Below, piece after piece: positions 24,326 through 31,534 of a stretch of 64,000 nt of DNA (its first letter is position 1; each line of letters opens with the position of its first letter). A model generated the notes under the pieces. The model saw nothing but the letters and a program-made list of their open reading frames with translations. It did not search any database and was not told the origin of the DNA. Position numbers and translations under genes: made by a program. The stretch is from Candidatus Micrarchaeota archaeon CG1_02_47_40. Its GTDB lineage: Archaea; Micrarchaeota; Micrarchaeia; Anstonellales; CG1-02-47-40. The DNA is taken from contig MNVE01000002.1 of the NCBI GenBank assembly GCA_001871475.1, positions 62,001-126,000 of the forward strand, written 5' to 3'.

Positions 24326-25162
24326 GTGGAAAAACTCCTCTTTGGCACAGCGGGCATTCCCCTTTCAACCCCTTCGCCTGCGGACACCATAAACGGAATT
24401 TCGCAGGTGCGCTCCCTCTCCCTTTCTGCAATGGAACTGGAATTCGTGCAGAACGTGAACATTTCAAGGGAAAAGGCGCCACTTGTAAAAGAAACGGCAA
24501 AGAAGAATGGCATTACTCTGACAGCGCACGGCTCCTACTACGTAAATCTCAACTCGGATGAGCGGCCCAAATATCACGCAAGCGTTTCAAGAATACTTCA
24601 GGCGGCAAAAATACTCCATGCATGCGGAGGATACAGCTTAGTGTTTCACGCGGGCTTTTATTTAGGGAAAACTCCCTCGCAGACGTATGGGCAGGTGAAG
24701 GAAGCATTAAAGGAGCTGACTGCTTCCCTAAAAGATGAATCCATCTCCCTTTGGCTTAGGCCCGAAACAACCGGCAAGCCCTCGCAATTTGGCTCTCTTG
24801 AGGAGATAGTGAAGTTGTCTGAAGAAGTGGAAAACATCCTCCCCTGCATTGATTTTTCCCACCTATACGCAAGAAGCGCGGGAAAGTTCAATTCAAATGA
24901 AGATTTTGCCTCCGTTCTCTCCCAAATAGAAAAGTCACTTGGAAAGGAAGCACTCAAAAATATGCACGTTCATCTTTCAGGCATGAATTACACTGAAAAA
25001 GGGGAGCGCAACCACCTTAATTTTTCCGAATGCAAGATAAATTACAAGGGAGTGCTGGAAGCTTTGCACGAATTCAAATGTGCAGGAGTAGTAATTTCCG
25101 AAAGCCCCAATATAGAAGGAGATGCTTTAATTTCAAAAAGATATTTTGAGGGATTGAGATGA
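24326..25162 (+). CDS. Endonuclease IV-like AP endonuclease
   Basis: 278 residues from a GTG at 24326. The family normally begins with a strand of the form LLFGTAGIPLST, which follows immediately (residues 4-15), and a TATA-like ctttaaatt is about 24-32 bp upstream. TIM-barrel metal-site motifs: LTAHGSYYVNL (His), LVFHAGFYLG (His), RPETTG (Glu), CIDFSHLYARS (Asp, His), MHVHLSG (His) and ISESPN (Glu at the end). These match the Zn-binding set of endonuclease IV. Probable base-excision repair partner of nth. It overlaps the following lipoprotein gene by ATGA. Confidence 0.88.
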   Translation: MEKLLFGTAGIPLSTPSPADTINGISQVRSLSLSAMELEFVQNVNISREKAPLVKETAKKNGITLTAHGSYYVNLNSDERPKYHASVSRILQAAKILHACGGYSLVFHAGFYLGKTPSQTYGQVKEALKELTASLKDESISLWLRPETTGKPSQFGSLEEIVKLSEEVENILPCIDFSHLYARSAGKFNSNEDFASVLSQIEKSLGKEALKNMHVHLSGMNYTEKGERNHLNFSECKINYKGVLEALHEFKCAGVVISESPNIEGDALISKRYFEGLR

Positions 25163-25701
25163 ATGAAATGAAAGCTGCATTTGCCGTGCTTCTGCTTCTT
25201 GCGGCAATCGGTTTTGGCTGCACCTCAAACGAGGTGCGTATAGACACTTCCTCCTGCGAAGGATATTTTGCTTCCTTTCACATAAACTCAACTTCCGTTT
25301 CACTTGATTCAATAAACTCACATGCACAATCAGCCGGCTTCACCCTTCTCTCCAGCGACTTGTCCGAAAAAACATTCACCCAAACCCCAATCTCCTGCTT
25401 TGGTGCAAGGGATACTGCATTCCCCCTCAAGGAGAGTGATTTTTCCTGCCAGTACAGGGAAGGCGGCTTTGATTATGAAAAGAATTACCGAAGCATAAAG
25501 ATAAGCAAAAATGAAAATGGCGCTTCCTATTCCTTCACGATATACGAGCGGTGCAACGGGCAGCTGAAAATTTATTTTGAGTACAATGGAGAGTGCATAG
25601 CACAGGAAGAAGTGAAGGAAACTGCCGCCGCAATGCTTTTGCAGCTCGGGCTTTCTAATCTGCCAGATGGTTTCACGCTGATAAAAAACATTAAAAGCTA
25701 A
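25159..25701 (+). CDS. Putative lipoprotein
   Basis: 180 residues. The N-terminal signal sequence ends with the lipobox-like AAIGFGC (Cys at about 21), so the mature protein is probably membrane-anchored by lipid on the outside. The mature part has four to five Cys and mixed alpha/beta composition (SCEGYFASFHINSTS, SCFGARDT, FSCQYREGG, YERCNGQ), suggesting disulfides. No recognised family. The ATG overlaps the endonuclease IV stop (ATGA), an odd pairing of a repair gene with a surface protein that may just reflect tight packing. Confidence 0.65.
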   Translation: MNEMKAAFAVLLLLAAIGFGCTSNEVRIDTSSCEGYFASFHINSTSVSLDSINSHAQSAGFTLLSSDLSEKTFTQTPISCFGARDTAFPLKESDFSCQYREGGFDYEKNYRSIKISKNENGASYSFTIYERCNGQLKIYFEYNGECIAQEEVKETAAAMLLQLGLSNLPDGFTLIKNIKS

Positions 25702-25726
25702 CTGCCGTCAAATTGAAAGTGTTTAT

Positions 25727-26760
25727 ATGGAACCGATGAAACGACTGCTTTTCTGGCTGCTTGAAGGGACAAAGGGCGGTCCCACAAGGGCGCGCAATCA
25801 GGGGAAAGCACAGCAGGGCAGATAACCTTCCTTGAGGCTGACGCATTAAAACGAGTTTCCGGAGTTGCACAAATAGACGCGCAGGCGCAGGGGACAGTCA
25901 GCTACAAGAACCGAAACTCCTCGCTTACGATTATTGGCACCGAGCCAGGCGCATTCCCGGAAAGCATAGGCACGGTAATCTCTTCCGGAAGGGCGCTTGG
26001 CACAAGCGACACTTCCTCGTGCGTAATCGGCTACTCCGTGATGGCTGAAACCTTCAACGACAGTATGCTGAACAAGCAGATAAAAATAAACGGGGCGGCT
26101 TTCCGCGTAATCGGAGTACTGAACAAATCCGGCTCGTCCTTTTCAGGCCCTGACAGGAACATATACATCTCGCAAAAAGCCGCAAAAAAAACTCTTCAAC
26201 CAGACCGGATACGCAAGTTCCGTTATTGCGGTGGCGGCAAGCGGGCAGGATTCGGATACAGTTGCACAAAGCCTTGCGTCCGCGCTTCGCACGATGCACC
26301 GCGTCAGCGAGGATAGCCAGGATTTCAGCATAACCACCGCCTCCTCAATGCAGGCGGCAATTTCCAGCGTATCCGACACCCTTGGCATTTTTCTCGGGGA
26401 ATCGCTTCCATTTCCCTTATAGTCGGGGGGATAGGGGTTGCAAATGCGATGTTCACAGGCGTGCTTGAGCAGACAAGGTATATAGGACTGCTAAAATCAC
26501 TCGGCTCAAGGAAAAATTTGGTGCTGAAACTCTTCCTCTTTGAGGCGGGAATGGTCGGCCTGACCGGGGGAGTGCTTGGAGTGGCGCTTTCCTTTGCAGG
26601 TTCGGCGCTTCTTGGGAGCTTCGGGCTTCCCTCAAAAATAACTCCGGAGCTTATACTGCTTGGCTTGGGTTTTTCAATAATAATAGGCGTTGTTTCAGGG
26701 CTCATACCCGCGCGCAATGCCGCAAGCGTGGCGCCGGTGGAAGCGCTAAGGTATGAGTGA
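25727..26760 (+). pseudogene. Broken MacB-like permease joined to the 5' end of an HTH regulator gene
   Basis: The ATG at 25727 (or 25736) opens a frame reading FWLLEGTKGGPTRAR, a typical start of archaeal winged-helix regulators, and stops after about 32 codons. From about 25785 in another frame runs the MacB extracytoplasmic domain (ITFLEADALKRVSGVAQ onwards) without the N-terminal helix. The frame shifts near an A-run at about 26180-26190 and again near 26395, after which the FtsX helices (RYIGLLKSLGSRKNLVLK) and the terminal PARNAASVAPVEALRYE are intact to 26760. The ending closely resembles the intact permease at 14649-15863. A deletion fused two genes, and at least two frameshifts followed. 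Confidence 0.85.
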
Positions 26761-26781
26761 AAGCTTATTGGTAAATTTGGA

Positions 26782-26813
26782 TACCGAAAGGTATATATAA
26801 CTACCAATCGGTA
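26782..26813 (+). promoter_or_regulatory. Two operator-like palindromes flanking a TATA box
   Basis: TACCgaaaGGTA (26782-26793) and TACCaatcGGTA (26802-26813) share arms and lie exactly 20 bp centre to centre, two helical turns. The TATA box tatatataa (26792-26800) is between them, and the ATG of the MNT gene follows at 26822. A further half site, ggtaaat, is at 26770-26776. Probably autoregulated by the HTH-bearing MNT protein. Confidence 0.7.
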
Positions 26814-26821
26814 AATAAAAC

Positions 26822-27361
26822 ATGACATTTGGCAAGTTTGCAGGCGTGAAAGTTATAAAATGGTTTCTATGCAATCCATCGGAAAGGATACACTTCAAGA
26901 AGCTTTGTCGCCGGCTTAAGCTGGGCCCCCCTACAGTGAAAAATTACTGCGGAGAATTCGTAGGGAAAAAATGGCTGAATGAAGAGCGCAATGCGAATCT
27001 GCGCATCTTTTCGCTGAACAACTCCAACTATGTAATAAAAGCCCTGAAAAGGGCTTATTTTCTTGAATTGTTGAGGAAAGATGGAATTGAAAAACTCATA
27101 GACGGCAGTGCTGTGTCTTTTGCGCTCTATGGAAGCCATGCAAACGGAGAATACGACGAGAGAAGCGACGTGGATTTGTTGGTTATTGGAAGAAAAGAGC
27201 AGGTTCATTACGAGCAAATAAGTGCGCTTGAGGAAAAAATGAAAAAACATTTTCAGTTAACGGTTATCTCTCTTGAGAGATGGGGGAGAGAAAGGCAGAG
27301 CAACCCATTCATGCTTTCTATTCTGAAAAATCACGTGCTTATCAAGGGGGCGGCATTATGA
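26822..27361 (+). CDS. HTH-fused minimal nucleotidyltransferase (MNT antitoxin)
   Basis: 179 residues. The N-terminal winged-helix domain (about 5-65, FKKLCRRLKLGPPTVKNY) is followed by a minimal nucleotidyltransferase: LYGSHANGEYDERSDVDLLVIG with Gly104-Ser105 and Asp116/Asp118. MNT proteins pair with HEPN toxins and some AMPylate them. The stop overlaps the ATG of the HEPN gene (ATGA), the standard arrangement of this toxin-antitoxin type. The added HTH and two palindromes in the promoter suggest the antitoxin is its own repressor. Confidence 0.88.
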   Translation: MTFGKFAGVKVIKWFLCNPSERIHFKKLCRRLKLGPPTVKNYCGEFVGKKWLNEERNANLRIFSLNNSNYVIKALKRAYFLELLRKDGIEKLIDGSAVSFALYGSHANGEYDERSDVDLLVIGRKEQVHYEQISALEEKMKKHFQLTVISLERWGRERQSNPFMLSILKNHVLIKGAAL

Positions 27362-27777
27362 CCTTTGAAGATTGCGAAAGCAAAGGGTTGATTAGAAAGT
27401 CTGAAAATGCAAAAGACAGAGTCAAGCAATCGCTTGCGCTTGGCTCAAAGTTTCTGAAAAGCGCGCAAAAAAATTTTCAAATGGACGAAAATGAAATCTG
27501 TGAAATAATTGCCTACAATGCCCTTTTTCACTATGCGCGTGCGCTTCTTTTCAATAAGGGATACATTGAGCGAAGCCATTCCTGCCTTTTCATTGCGCTC
27601 AAGCGCCTCTATCCGCAGCTTGGAGAAGCTATTAACGAAGCGGACAGAATCAGGGTTGAGCGGCACAACCTTCAATACGATGGATTCGCGTCGGATGCAA
27701 AATCCGCCCTTTATGTTCTTGAATTCGTAAGAAAATTCGGAAAAACATCAGAAGAACTGCTTGGGAGGCAGAAATAA
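27358..27777 (+). CDS. HEPN-domain protein (toxin partner of MNT)
   Basis: 139 residues, all-helical HEPN domain. The RNase-like motif is at RIRVERHNLQYD (Arg97/Arg99, His103, Tyr107), close to the Rx4-6H form of archaeal COG1895-type HEPN proteins. ARALLFNKGY and SHSCLFIALKRLYP are typical helices of the fold. The gene begins within the stop of the MNT gene, so the pair is translated together. Expected action: RNA cleavage held in check by the MNT partner; activity of this member is inferred from family. Confidence 0.85.
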   Translation: MTFEDCESKGLIRKSENAKDRVKQSLALGSKFLKSAQKNFQMDENEICEIIAYNALFHYARALLFNKGYIERSHSCLFIALKRLYPQLGEAINEADRIRVERHNLQYDGFASDAKSALYVLEFVRKFGKTSEELLGRQK

Positions 27778-28320
27778 TCAGAGCAAATCCACCTTCGTAA
27801 TTATCCCCAGGGTTTTCCCGTTTTTGCTTACAAGGACAGCCTTCTCCCTCTTCAGCATCTGCGCGATGGTTTTGCACGGGGTATCCTCGCGCACGCAAAG
27901 GAACGGCTCTCCCATTATCTCCCCAACGCAAAGCCTCTCCATCTTTTCATGCCCGAATTTCTGCAATCCCTCAAGCACGTTCTCCTCGCAAACAGCTCCC
28001 ACAATTGCTTTTCCTTTGCACACCGGAAGCTGTGAAATCCCCTTTTCTTTTATGAGTTTCACCGCTTCAAGCACCCGCGTCTTTTTGGAAACAAAAATCA
28101 CATTCCTGTTCATCACATCCCCTGCATGCGCTTCAGCAGTATTTTTCGCATTCTCAAGCACTTCCATCACCCTTTTCACTTTTGAGAATGCAGGGTCCGC
28201 CTTTCCGCTCTCTATTTTCGCAATCAAGGACTGCGAAACCCCTGCCAGGCGCGCAAGCTCGCTCTGGCGCATCCCAAGTACAGCCCTCAATTTCTTTATG
28301 TCCTGCAATTCAAATTCCAT
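27778..28320 (-). CDS. HTH-CBS transcriptional regulator
   Basis: 180 residues from the ATG at 28320. An Xre-type helix-turn-helix (about 5-55, RQSELARLAGVSQSLIAKIESGK) precedes two CBS domains (about 68-125 and 130-180; SQLPVCKGKAIVGAV, VLVSKNGKTLGIITKVDLL). CBS pairs usually bind adenosine nucleotides, so DNA binding is probably linked to energy or SAM status (COG3620-type archaeal regulators). The start overlaps the stop of the preceding small gene by 11 bp, placing it last in a three-gene operon. Confidence 0.87.
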   Translation of the reverse strand: MEFELQDIKKLRAVLGMRQSELARLAGVSQSLIAKIESGKADPAFSKVKRVMEVLENAKNTAEAHAGDVMNRNVIFVSKKTRVLEAVKLIKEKGISQLPVCKGKAIVGAVCEENVLEGLQKFGHEKMERLCVGEIMGEPFLCVREDTPCKTIAQMLKREKAVLVSKNGKTLGIITKVDLL

Positions 28321-28768
28321 ATTTTTTAACGCCCCGTTTTGGTATTTTACCGTAACTTCCTCTCTTTCCATTTTTCCGCTTAAATTCCTTTAGCCTGTAA
28401 ATCAAGCCCCATTTTGAGAGCCCGGAAAGTTTTGCCGCTTCCTCAAGCGTTTCACCTGCACCAATTCTTTTTATTGCCTTCACTATCCCCGCATTACCAA
28501 TCCTTCTCTTCCTTCCAAGCGCAGACTTCCTTACTTCCACTCTCACTCCATTTTTGCGCAGTGCAGAAAGCACATCCTTCCCAATCGTTTTCAAAATCCC
28601 TTTAGTCGCAATCAATTTTTTCACTTTCGTTTTTGAAAGCAGAACTGCAAAAAACGATTTTGAGGGCTTCACTTTCAGAATAAAAGTTTTGCAGAGCGGG
28701 TTCTCCTCAATAATATGCATTATTTCGCTTCGCTTTCCGGAAAGCTCAACGCTGTTTCCGCTCATCAT
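28310..28768 (-). CDS. Hypothetical protein with C-terminal helix-turn-helix-like segment
   Basis: 152 residues; ATGATG at 28768 overlaps the stop of the upstream gene, so either Met may be used. Residues 1-85 are alpha/beta and Lys-rich (LCKTFILKVKPSKSFFAVLLS). Residues about 90-140 contain ETLEEAAKLSGLSKWGLIYRLKEF, which reads as a helix-turn-helix of the kind used to bind DNA. It is flanked by an unknown 437-residue protein and an HTH-CBS regulator in the same operon. No family is recognised; DNA binding is inference. Confidence 0.6.
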   Translation of the reverse strand: MMSGNSVELSGKRSEIMHIIEENPLCKTFILKVKPSKSFFAVLLSKTKVKKLIATKGILKTIGKDVLSALRKNGVRVEVRKSALGRKRRIGNAGIVKAIKRIGAGETLEEAAKLSGLSKWGLIYRLKEFKRKNGKRGSYGKIPKRGVKKYGI

Positions 28769-30078
28769 TTCCCTCTTTTCACTTCCCTCAAAAATTTCTC
28801 CCCCCTTCCTGAAAGCATTCCCCCAACTTTCAGCTTCGCCCCCTCCACTTCCTCCCTGCCAGCGCAAAAGAGTTTCATGCACTCCACAACATCCATTTTC
28901 CCCTCATAGCAGGCAAATCCCATGCCAAACGCATGCGGTTCCATGCCATGGCTTTCCTTTTCACACGCAAGCTTCTTTGCAAGAATTTCAGACGGCTTTT
29001 CCACCCCTCCAACTCCCCCTCCAGCATCAACAATCTCAAGCTGCAATTCATTCGGCATTGCCGCGATGCTTGGGATTGGGCTTTGGGACTTTCTCTGCTG
29101 TTCATTTGTAATAACATACGCCTTGAATATGCATTCGGCAAGCTTTTGGATGCTTTTTTTTCTTGCAAGCATCTCTCCGCTCATCCTTCTTGCATTTATT
29201 TCATGCACAAGCCCCTCATTCAACTCAAGCGCGCCATCCGTGCCCACTCTCCCAAGCCCGGCGCCGCTTACAAGCATTTTCACTTTCAGGAGCCCATCTG
29301 CCAAATCAAGCCGTGAATTCGGGGTTATTCCGTTCTTTTTCAGTATTTCATTATACTGCTTCAACTCTCCCTCTTCCTTTTCCGCAAGCATTCCTGCAAT
29401 TCCCTTTCCGGCAAAGCACGCGATTGCGCAAGACAGCGCAACTTTTGTGCTCCTGTTTTTTATTATGCTCGCCTTCCCCTTCACAACTGTTTTTCCAATC
29501 ACTTTTGCTTCATTTCCATACACTCTCTTTACCCTTGCTTCAAGGTTTCCTGCGTGAGAAATGCGCAGGGAATCCACCTTCTTCTTTCCCCCTTCAAAAT
29601 ACTCTACGCTTGCCAGCACTTCATCAGCGTAAGAGCCATACTCTGAAAACGCGTCCATCAGGGTTTTGTAGGAGTTTATTGCGTGCTCCCCTCCCTTCAC
29701 AAGCCGTTTCAGATAATCTCCGCCAAGCGGGAAATGTTCTCCTAATTCCCTATCCTTCATTCTCAAAGCCATCAAGTGCGCAGCATGCGCCGCCCTTATC
29801 CTGTTTAGAGTGAATTTTTTCAATTTTGCAACGTATTTCAAATAAGAAGACTGCTTTTTCTGCTCAACCGCTTCCCGCTCACCGTGCTCCCCCATTTCCC
29901 TTGCGGTTGCCGCCAAAACTCCTGAAAAAGGAGCGTCAAATCCAAATTTTAACATTTCGCTTCTAATGCGGGTTATCCTTTCCACATTCTCCTCGCGCAA
30001 AATTCCGGCTTCCCCAATCTCGTCCAGTAGGCGGTTTGCTTCAGCTACAAGCTGGAGGGAGGAGCTGTAAAGTGCCAT
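28765..30078 (-). CDS. Uncharacterised 437-residue protein
   Basis: No signal peptide or clear membrane helix is seen apart from one moderately hydrophobic stretch (VALSCAIACFAGKGIAGML, about 218-236). The N-terminal 150 residues are helical with many Ala/Glu/Lys. The middle is alpha/beta (AKVIGKTVVKGKASIIKNR), and the C-terminus contains scattered Cys. A TATA box (minus strand CTTTATATAAC, about 30100-30110) is 22-32 bp upstream, so the gene has its own leaderless promoter and heads an operon with two putative DNA-binding proteins. I do not recognise the family and assign no function. Confidence 0.65.
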   Translation of the reverse strand: MALYSSSLQLVAEANRLLDEIGEAGILREENVERITRIRSEMLKFGFDAPFSGVLAATAREMGEHGEREAVEQKKQSSYLKYVAKLKKFTLNRIRAAHAAHLMALRMKDRELGEHFPLGGDYLKRLVKGGEHAINSYKTLMDAFSEYGSYADEVLASVEYFEGGKKKVDSLRISHAGNLEARVKRVYGNEAKVIGKTVVKGKASIIKNRSTKVALSCAIACFAGKGIAGMLAEKEEGELKQYNEILKKNGITPNSRLDLADGLLKVKMLVSGAGLGRVGTDGALELNEGLVHEINARRMSGEMLARKKSIQKLAECIFKAYVITNEQQRKSQSPIPSIAAMPNELQLEIVDAGGGVGGVEKPSEILAKKLACEKESHGMEPHAFGMGFACYEGKMDVVECMKLFCAGREEVEGAKLKVGGMLSGRGEKFLREVKRGK

Positions 30079-30114
30079 GGGGAAGAATTCGCAGGGGAGT
30101 TATATAAAGATTCA

Positions 30115-30222
30115 TTACAATCCGTATCTTGCGCTGAAACTGTCTGTTTTGATAAATCTGCCATGCTTTAGCTTCTCAAGCTTCTGTAGATACTCCTTTC
30201 TTGCGGTTGGTTTCGTTTTCAT
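30115..30222 (-). CDS. Small basic ORF downstream of top6A (35 aa)
   Basis: ATG at 30222, 13 bp after the top6A stop, with GGAAG about 10 bases before it; the stop is at 30115-30117. The product is 35 residues, strongly basic and helical (KEYLQKLEKLKHGRFIK, then TDSFSARYGL). It fills otherwise empty space and is in operon position after KH, top6B and top6A. It resembles small archaeal proteins only in composition. Coding status is a guess. Confidence 0.35.
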   Translation of the reverse strand: MKTKPTARKEYLQKLEKLKHGRFIKTDSFSARYGL

Positions 30223-30235
30223 GCTCAAACTTCCT

Positions 30236-31378
30236 TCAAGGCAGAAACTTCTTCTTCCCAATCTTCTCCTTCAGATACTCGCTTACGAAACTCAATCTCG
30301 GCCCCTGCAAAGCGTCCTGCTCAATTTTCTTTTTCGTTTTCAAAACCTCATTCAATTCCGCTACCCATTCCTTGTGCGCCTTAATCCACTCATACTCCTT
30401 CATCTCCTGCGCCCTCTTTAAGTCAACCTCTTTTGCCTTTATCGTCAGCTTCCCCAAGAAGTCGTAATCCTTTATGTCCTGCATCGTGACTCCCACGAAT
30501 TTCGCCTCCGGCACCGCAATATCCTGTGCAATATAAGCAAGGTTCATGCTTCCGGTCTTAATCGTCCAGTAAATGTACCAGCCCCACGCGTCGCAATCAG
30601 TAAAACAAATTACTGGCAGTTTCTTGTTTGCCAGCTTCCTAATCAACCTTCTGCACCCGCGCGAGGACTGCCCCTTGGGGCTTATTAAAATGCAGTTTTC
30701 CTTCTTCCAGAACTTATCCTCATTCAATCTCTGCCACATGGCATCCTTCTCAACTACCAGCACGTAATCTGCATCAACCGAGAGGAATTCCATCCCATTA
30801 TCCACATCAGAGGGAATCATCCAGCCGCTTCTTCCCTGCTTTGAGCAGTCAATTTCCGTCTCATCTCCGCCGAATTTGTCATTCAGCACAAGCGCCCCTG
30901 CCACCACTCCCTTCCTGTCCGTGCTCAAATTCAAATCCTCCCTCTTTATATTCAGAGCGACCTCCAAATCCTCTATTAACGGGTTTGATTCCGATTGCTC
31001 TGAAAACAATTCCTCATCCAAATCTTCCCCTAATGAAAATTTCAGCTGGTAAAACAGACCCCTAATGCTTGTGTGCGCCCCTTCTTTGAGAAATTTCTTG
31101 CACTTGTTTGCAATCGCAACCGTCTGCATGAATTTACGCGCCTGTCCGACATTCACAAACGTTCTCTTTTCCACCTTATCCCCAAGCCGAAGGTAACCAC
31201 GCCCCTCATCAAAGAGAATGTTCCCTTTAGAGCGCAAAAGAGTTTCAAAAGTGGGGCTTTCATTAGCATTCACCTGCTCCACCATCTCCTCCCCAAGCCG
31301 TTTTAGTTTTATTTCAGGCATTCCGCCTTCCTGCTTGAGCGTGCCGGCAGTATTTGTTTTCTTTTTCATTTTTTTCAT
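30236..31378 (-). CDS. top6A: DNA topoisomerase VI subunit A
   Basis: Spo11-related subunit that cuts both DNA strands in the type IIB topoisomerase. 380 residues: the winged-helix (CAP) domain carries the nucleophilic Tyr110 in TSIRGLFYQLK, and the Toprim domain has VLVVEKDAMW (Glu) and CFTDCDAWGWYI (Asp-x-Asp) for Mg2+. Length is normal. It follows top6B by about 155 bp of repetitive, pyrimidine-rich DNA rather than overlapping it. Works with subunit B to relax supercoils and decatenate. Confidence 0.95.
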   Translation of the reverse strand: MKKMKKKTNTAGTLKQEGGMPEIKLKRLGEEMVEQVNANESPTFETLLRSKGNILFDEGRGYLRLGDKVEKRTFVNVGQARKFMQTVAIANKCKKFLKEGAHTSIRGLFYQLKFSLGEDLDEELFSEQSESNPLIEDLEVALNIKREDLNLSTDRKGVVAGALVLNDKFGGDETEIDCSKQGRSGWMIPSDVDNGMEFLSVDADYVLVVEKDAMWQRLNEDKFWKKENCILISPKGQSSRGCRRLIRKLANKKLPVICFTDCDAWGWYIYWTIKTGSMNLAYIAQDIAVPEAKFVGVTMQDIKDYDFLGKLTIKAKEVDLKRAQEMKEYEWIKAHKEWVAELNEVLKTKKKIEQDALQGPRLSFVSEYLKEKIGKKKFLP

Positions 31379-31534
31379 TCCCTTTCATTATCGCTTTTTT
31401 CATTCTTCTTTTCATAACTTCCAATTTTTTCATTGCTTTCCCTTCTCTCTCTTTTCTCCATTATATTATCTTTCCTTTCTCTCTCTTTTCTTCATTATAA
31501 TCTTCATCCTTTCCGCTTCATATCCGCTTCCTTT
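31379..31534. repeat. Degenerate repeats between top6B and top6A
   Basis: Pyrimidine-rich spacer. Two near-identical blocks, ctttcccttctctctctttt...ccattata and ctttcctttctctctctttt...ttcattata, start at about 31437 and 31472. Shorter tttcatt/ttttcat units recur throughout. The minus-strand GAAAAGGA-type motif also occurs at the 3' end of top6B. No gene is seen. Confidence 0.5.
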
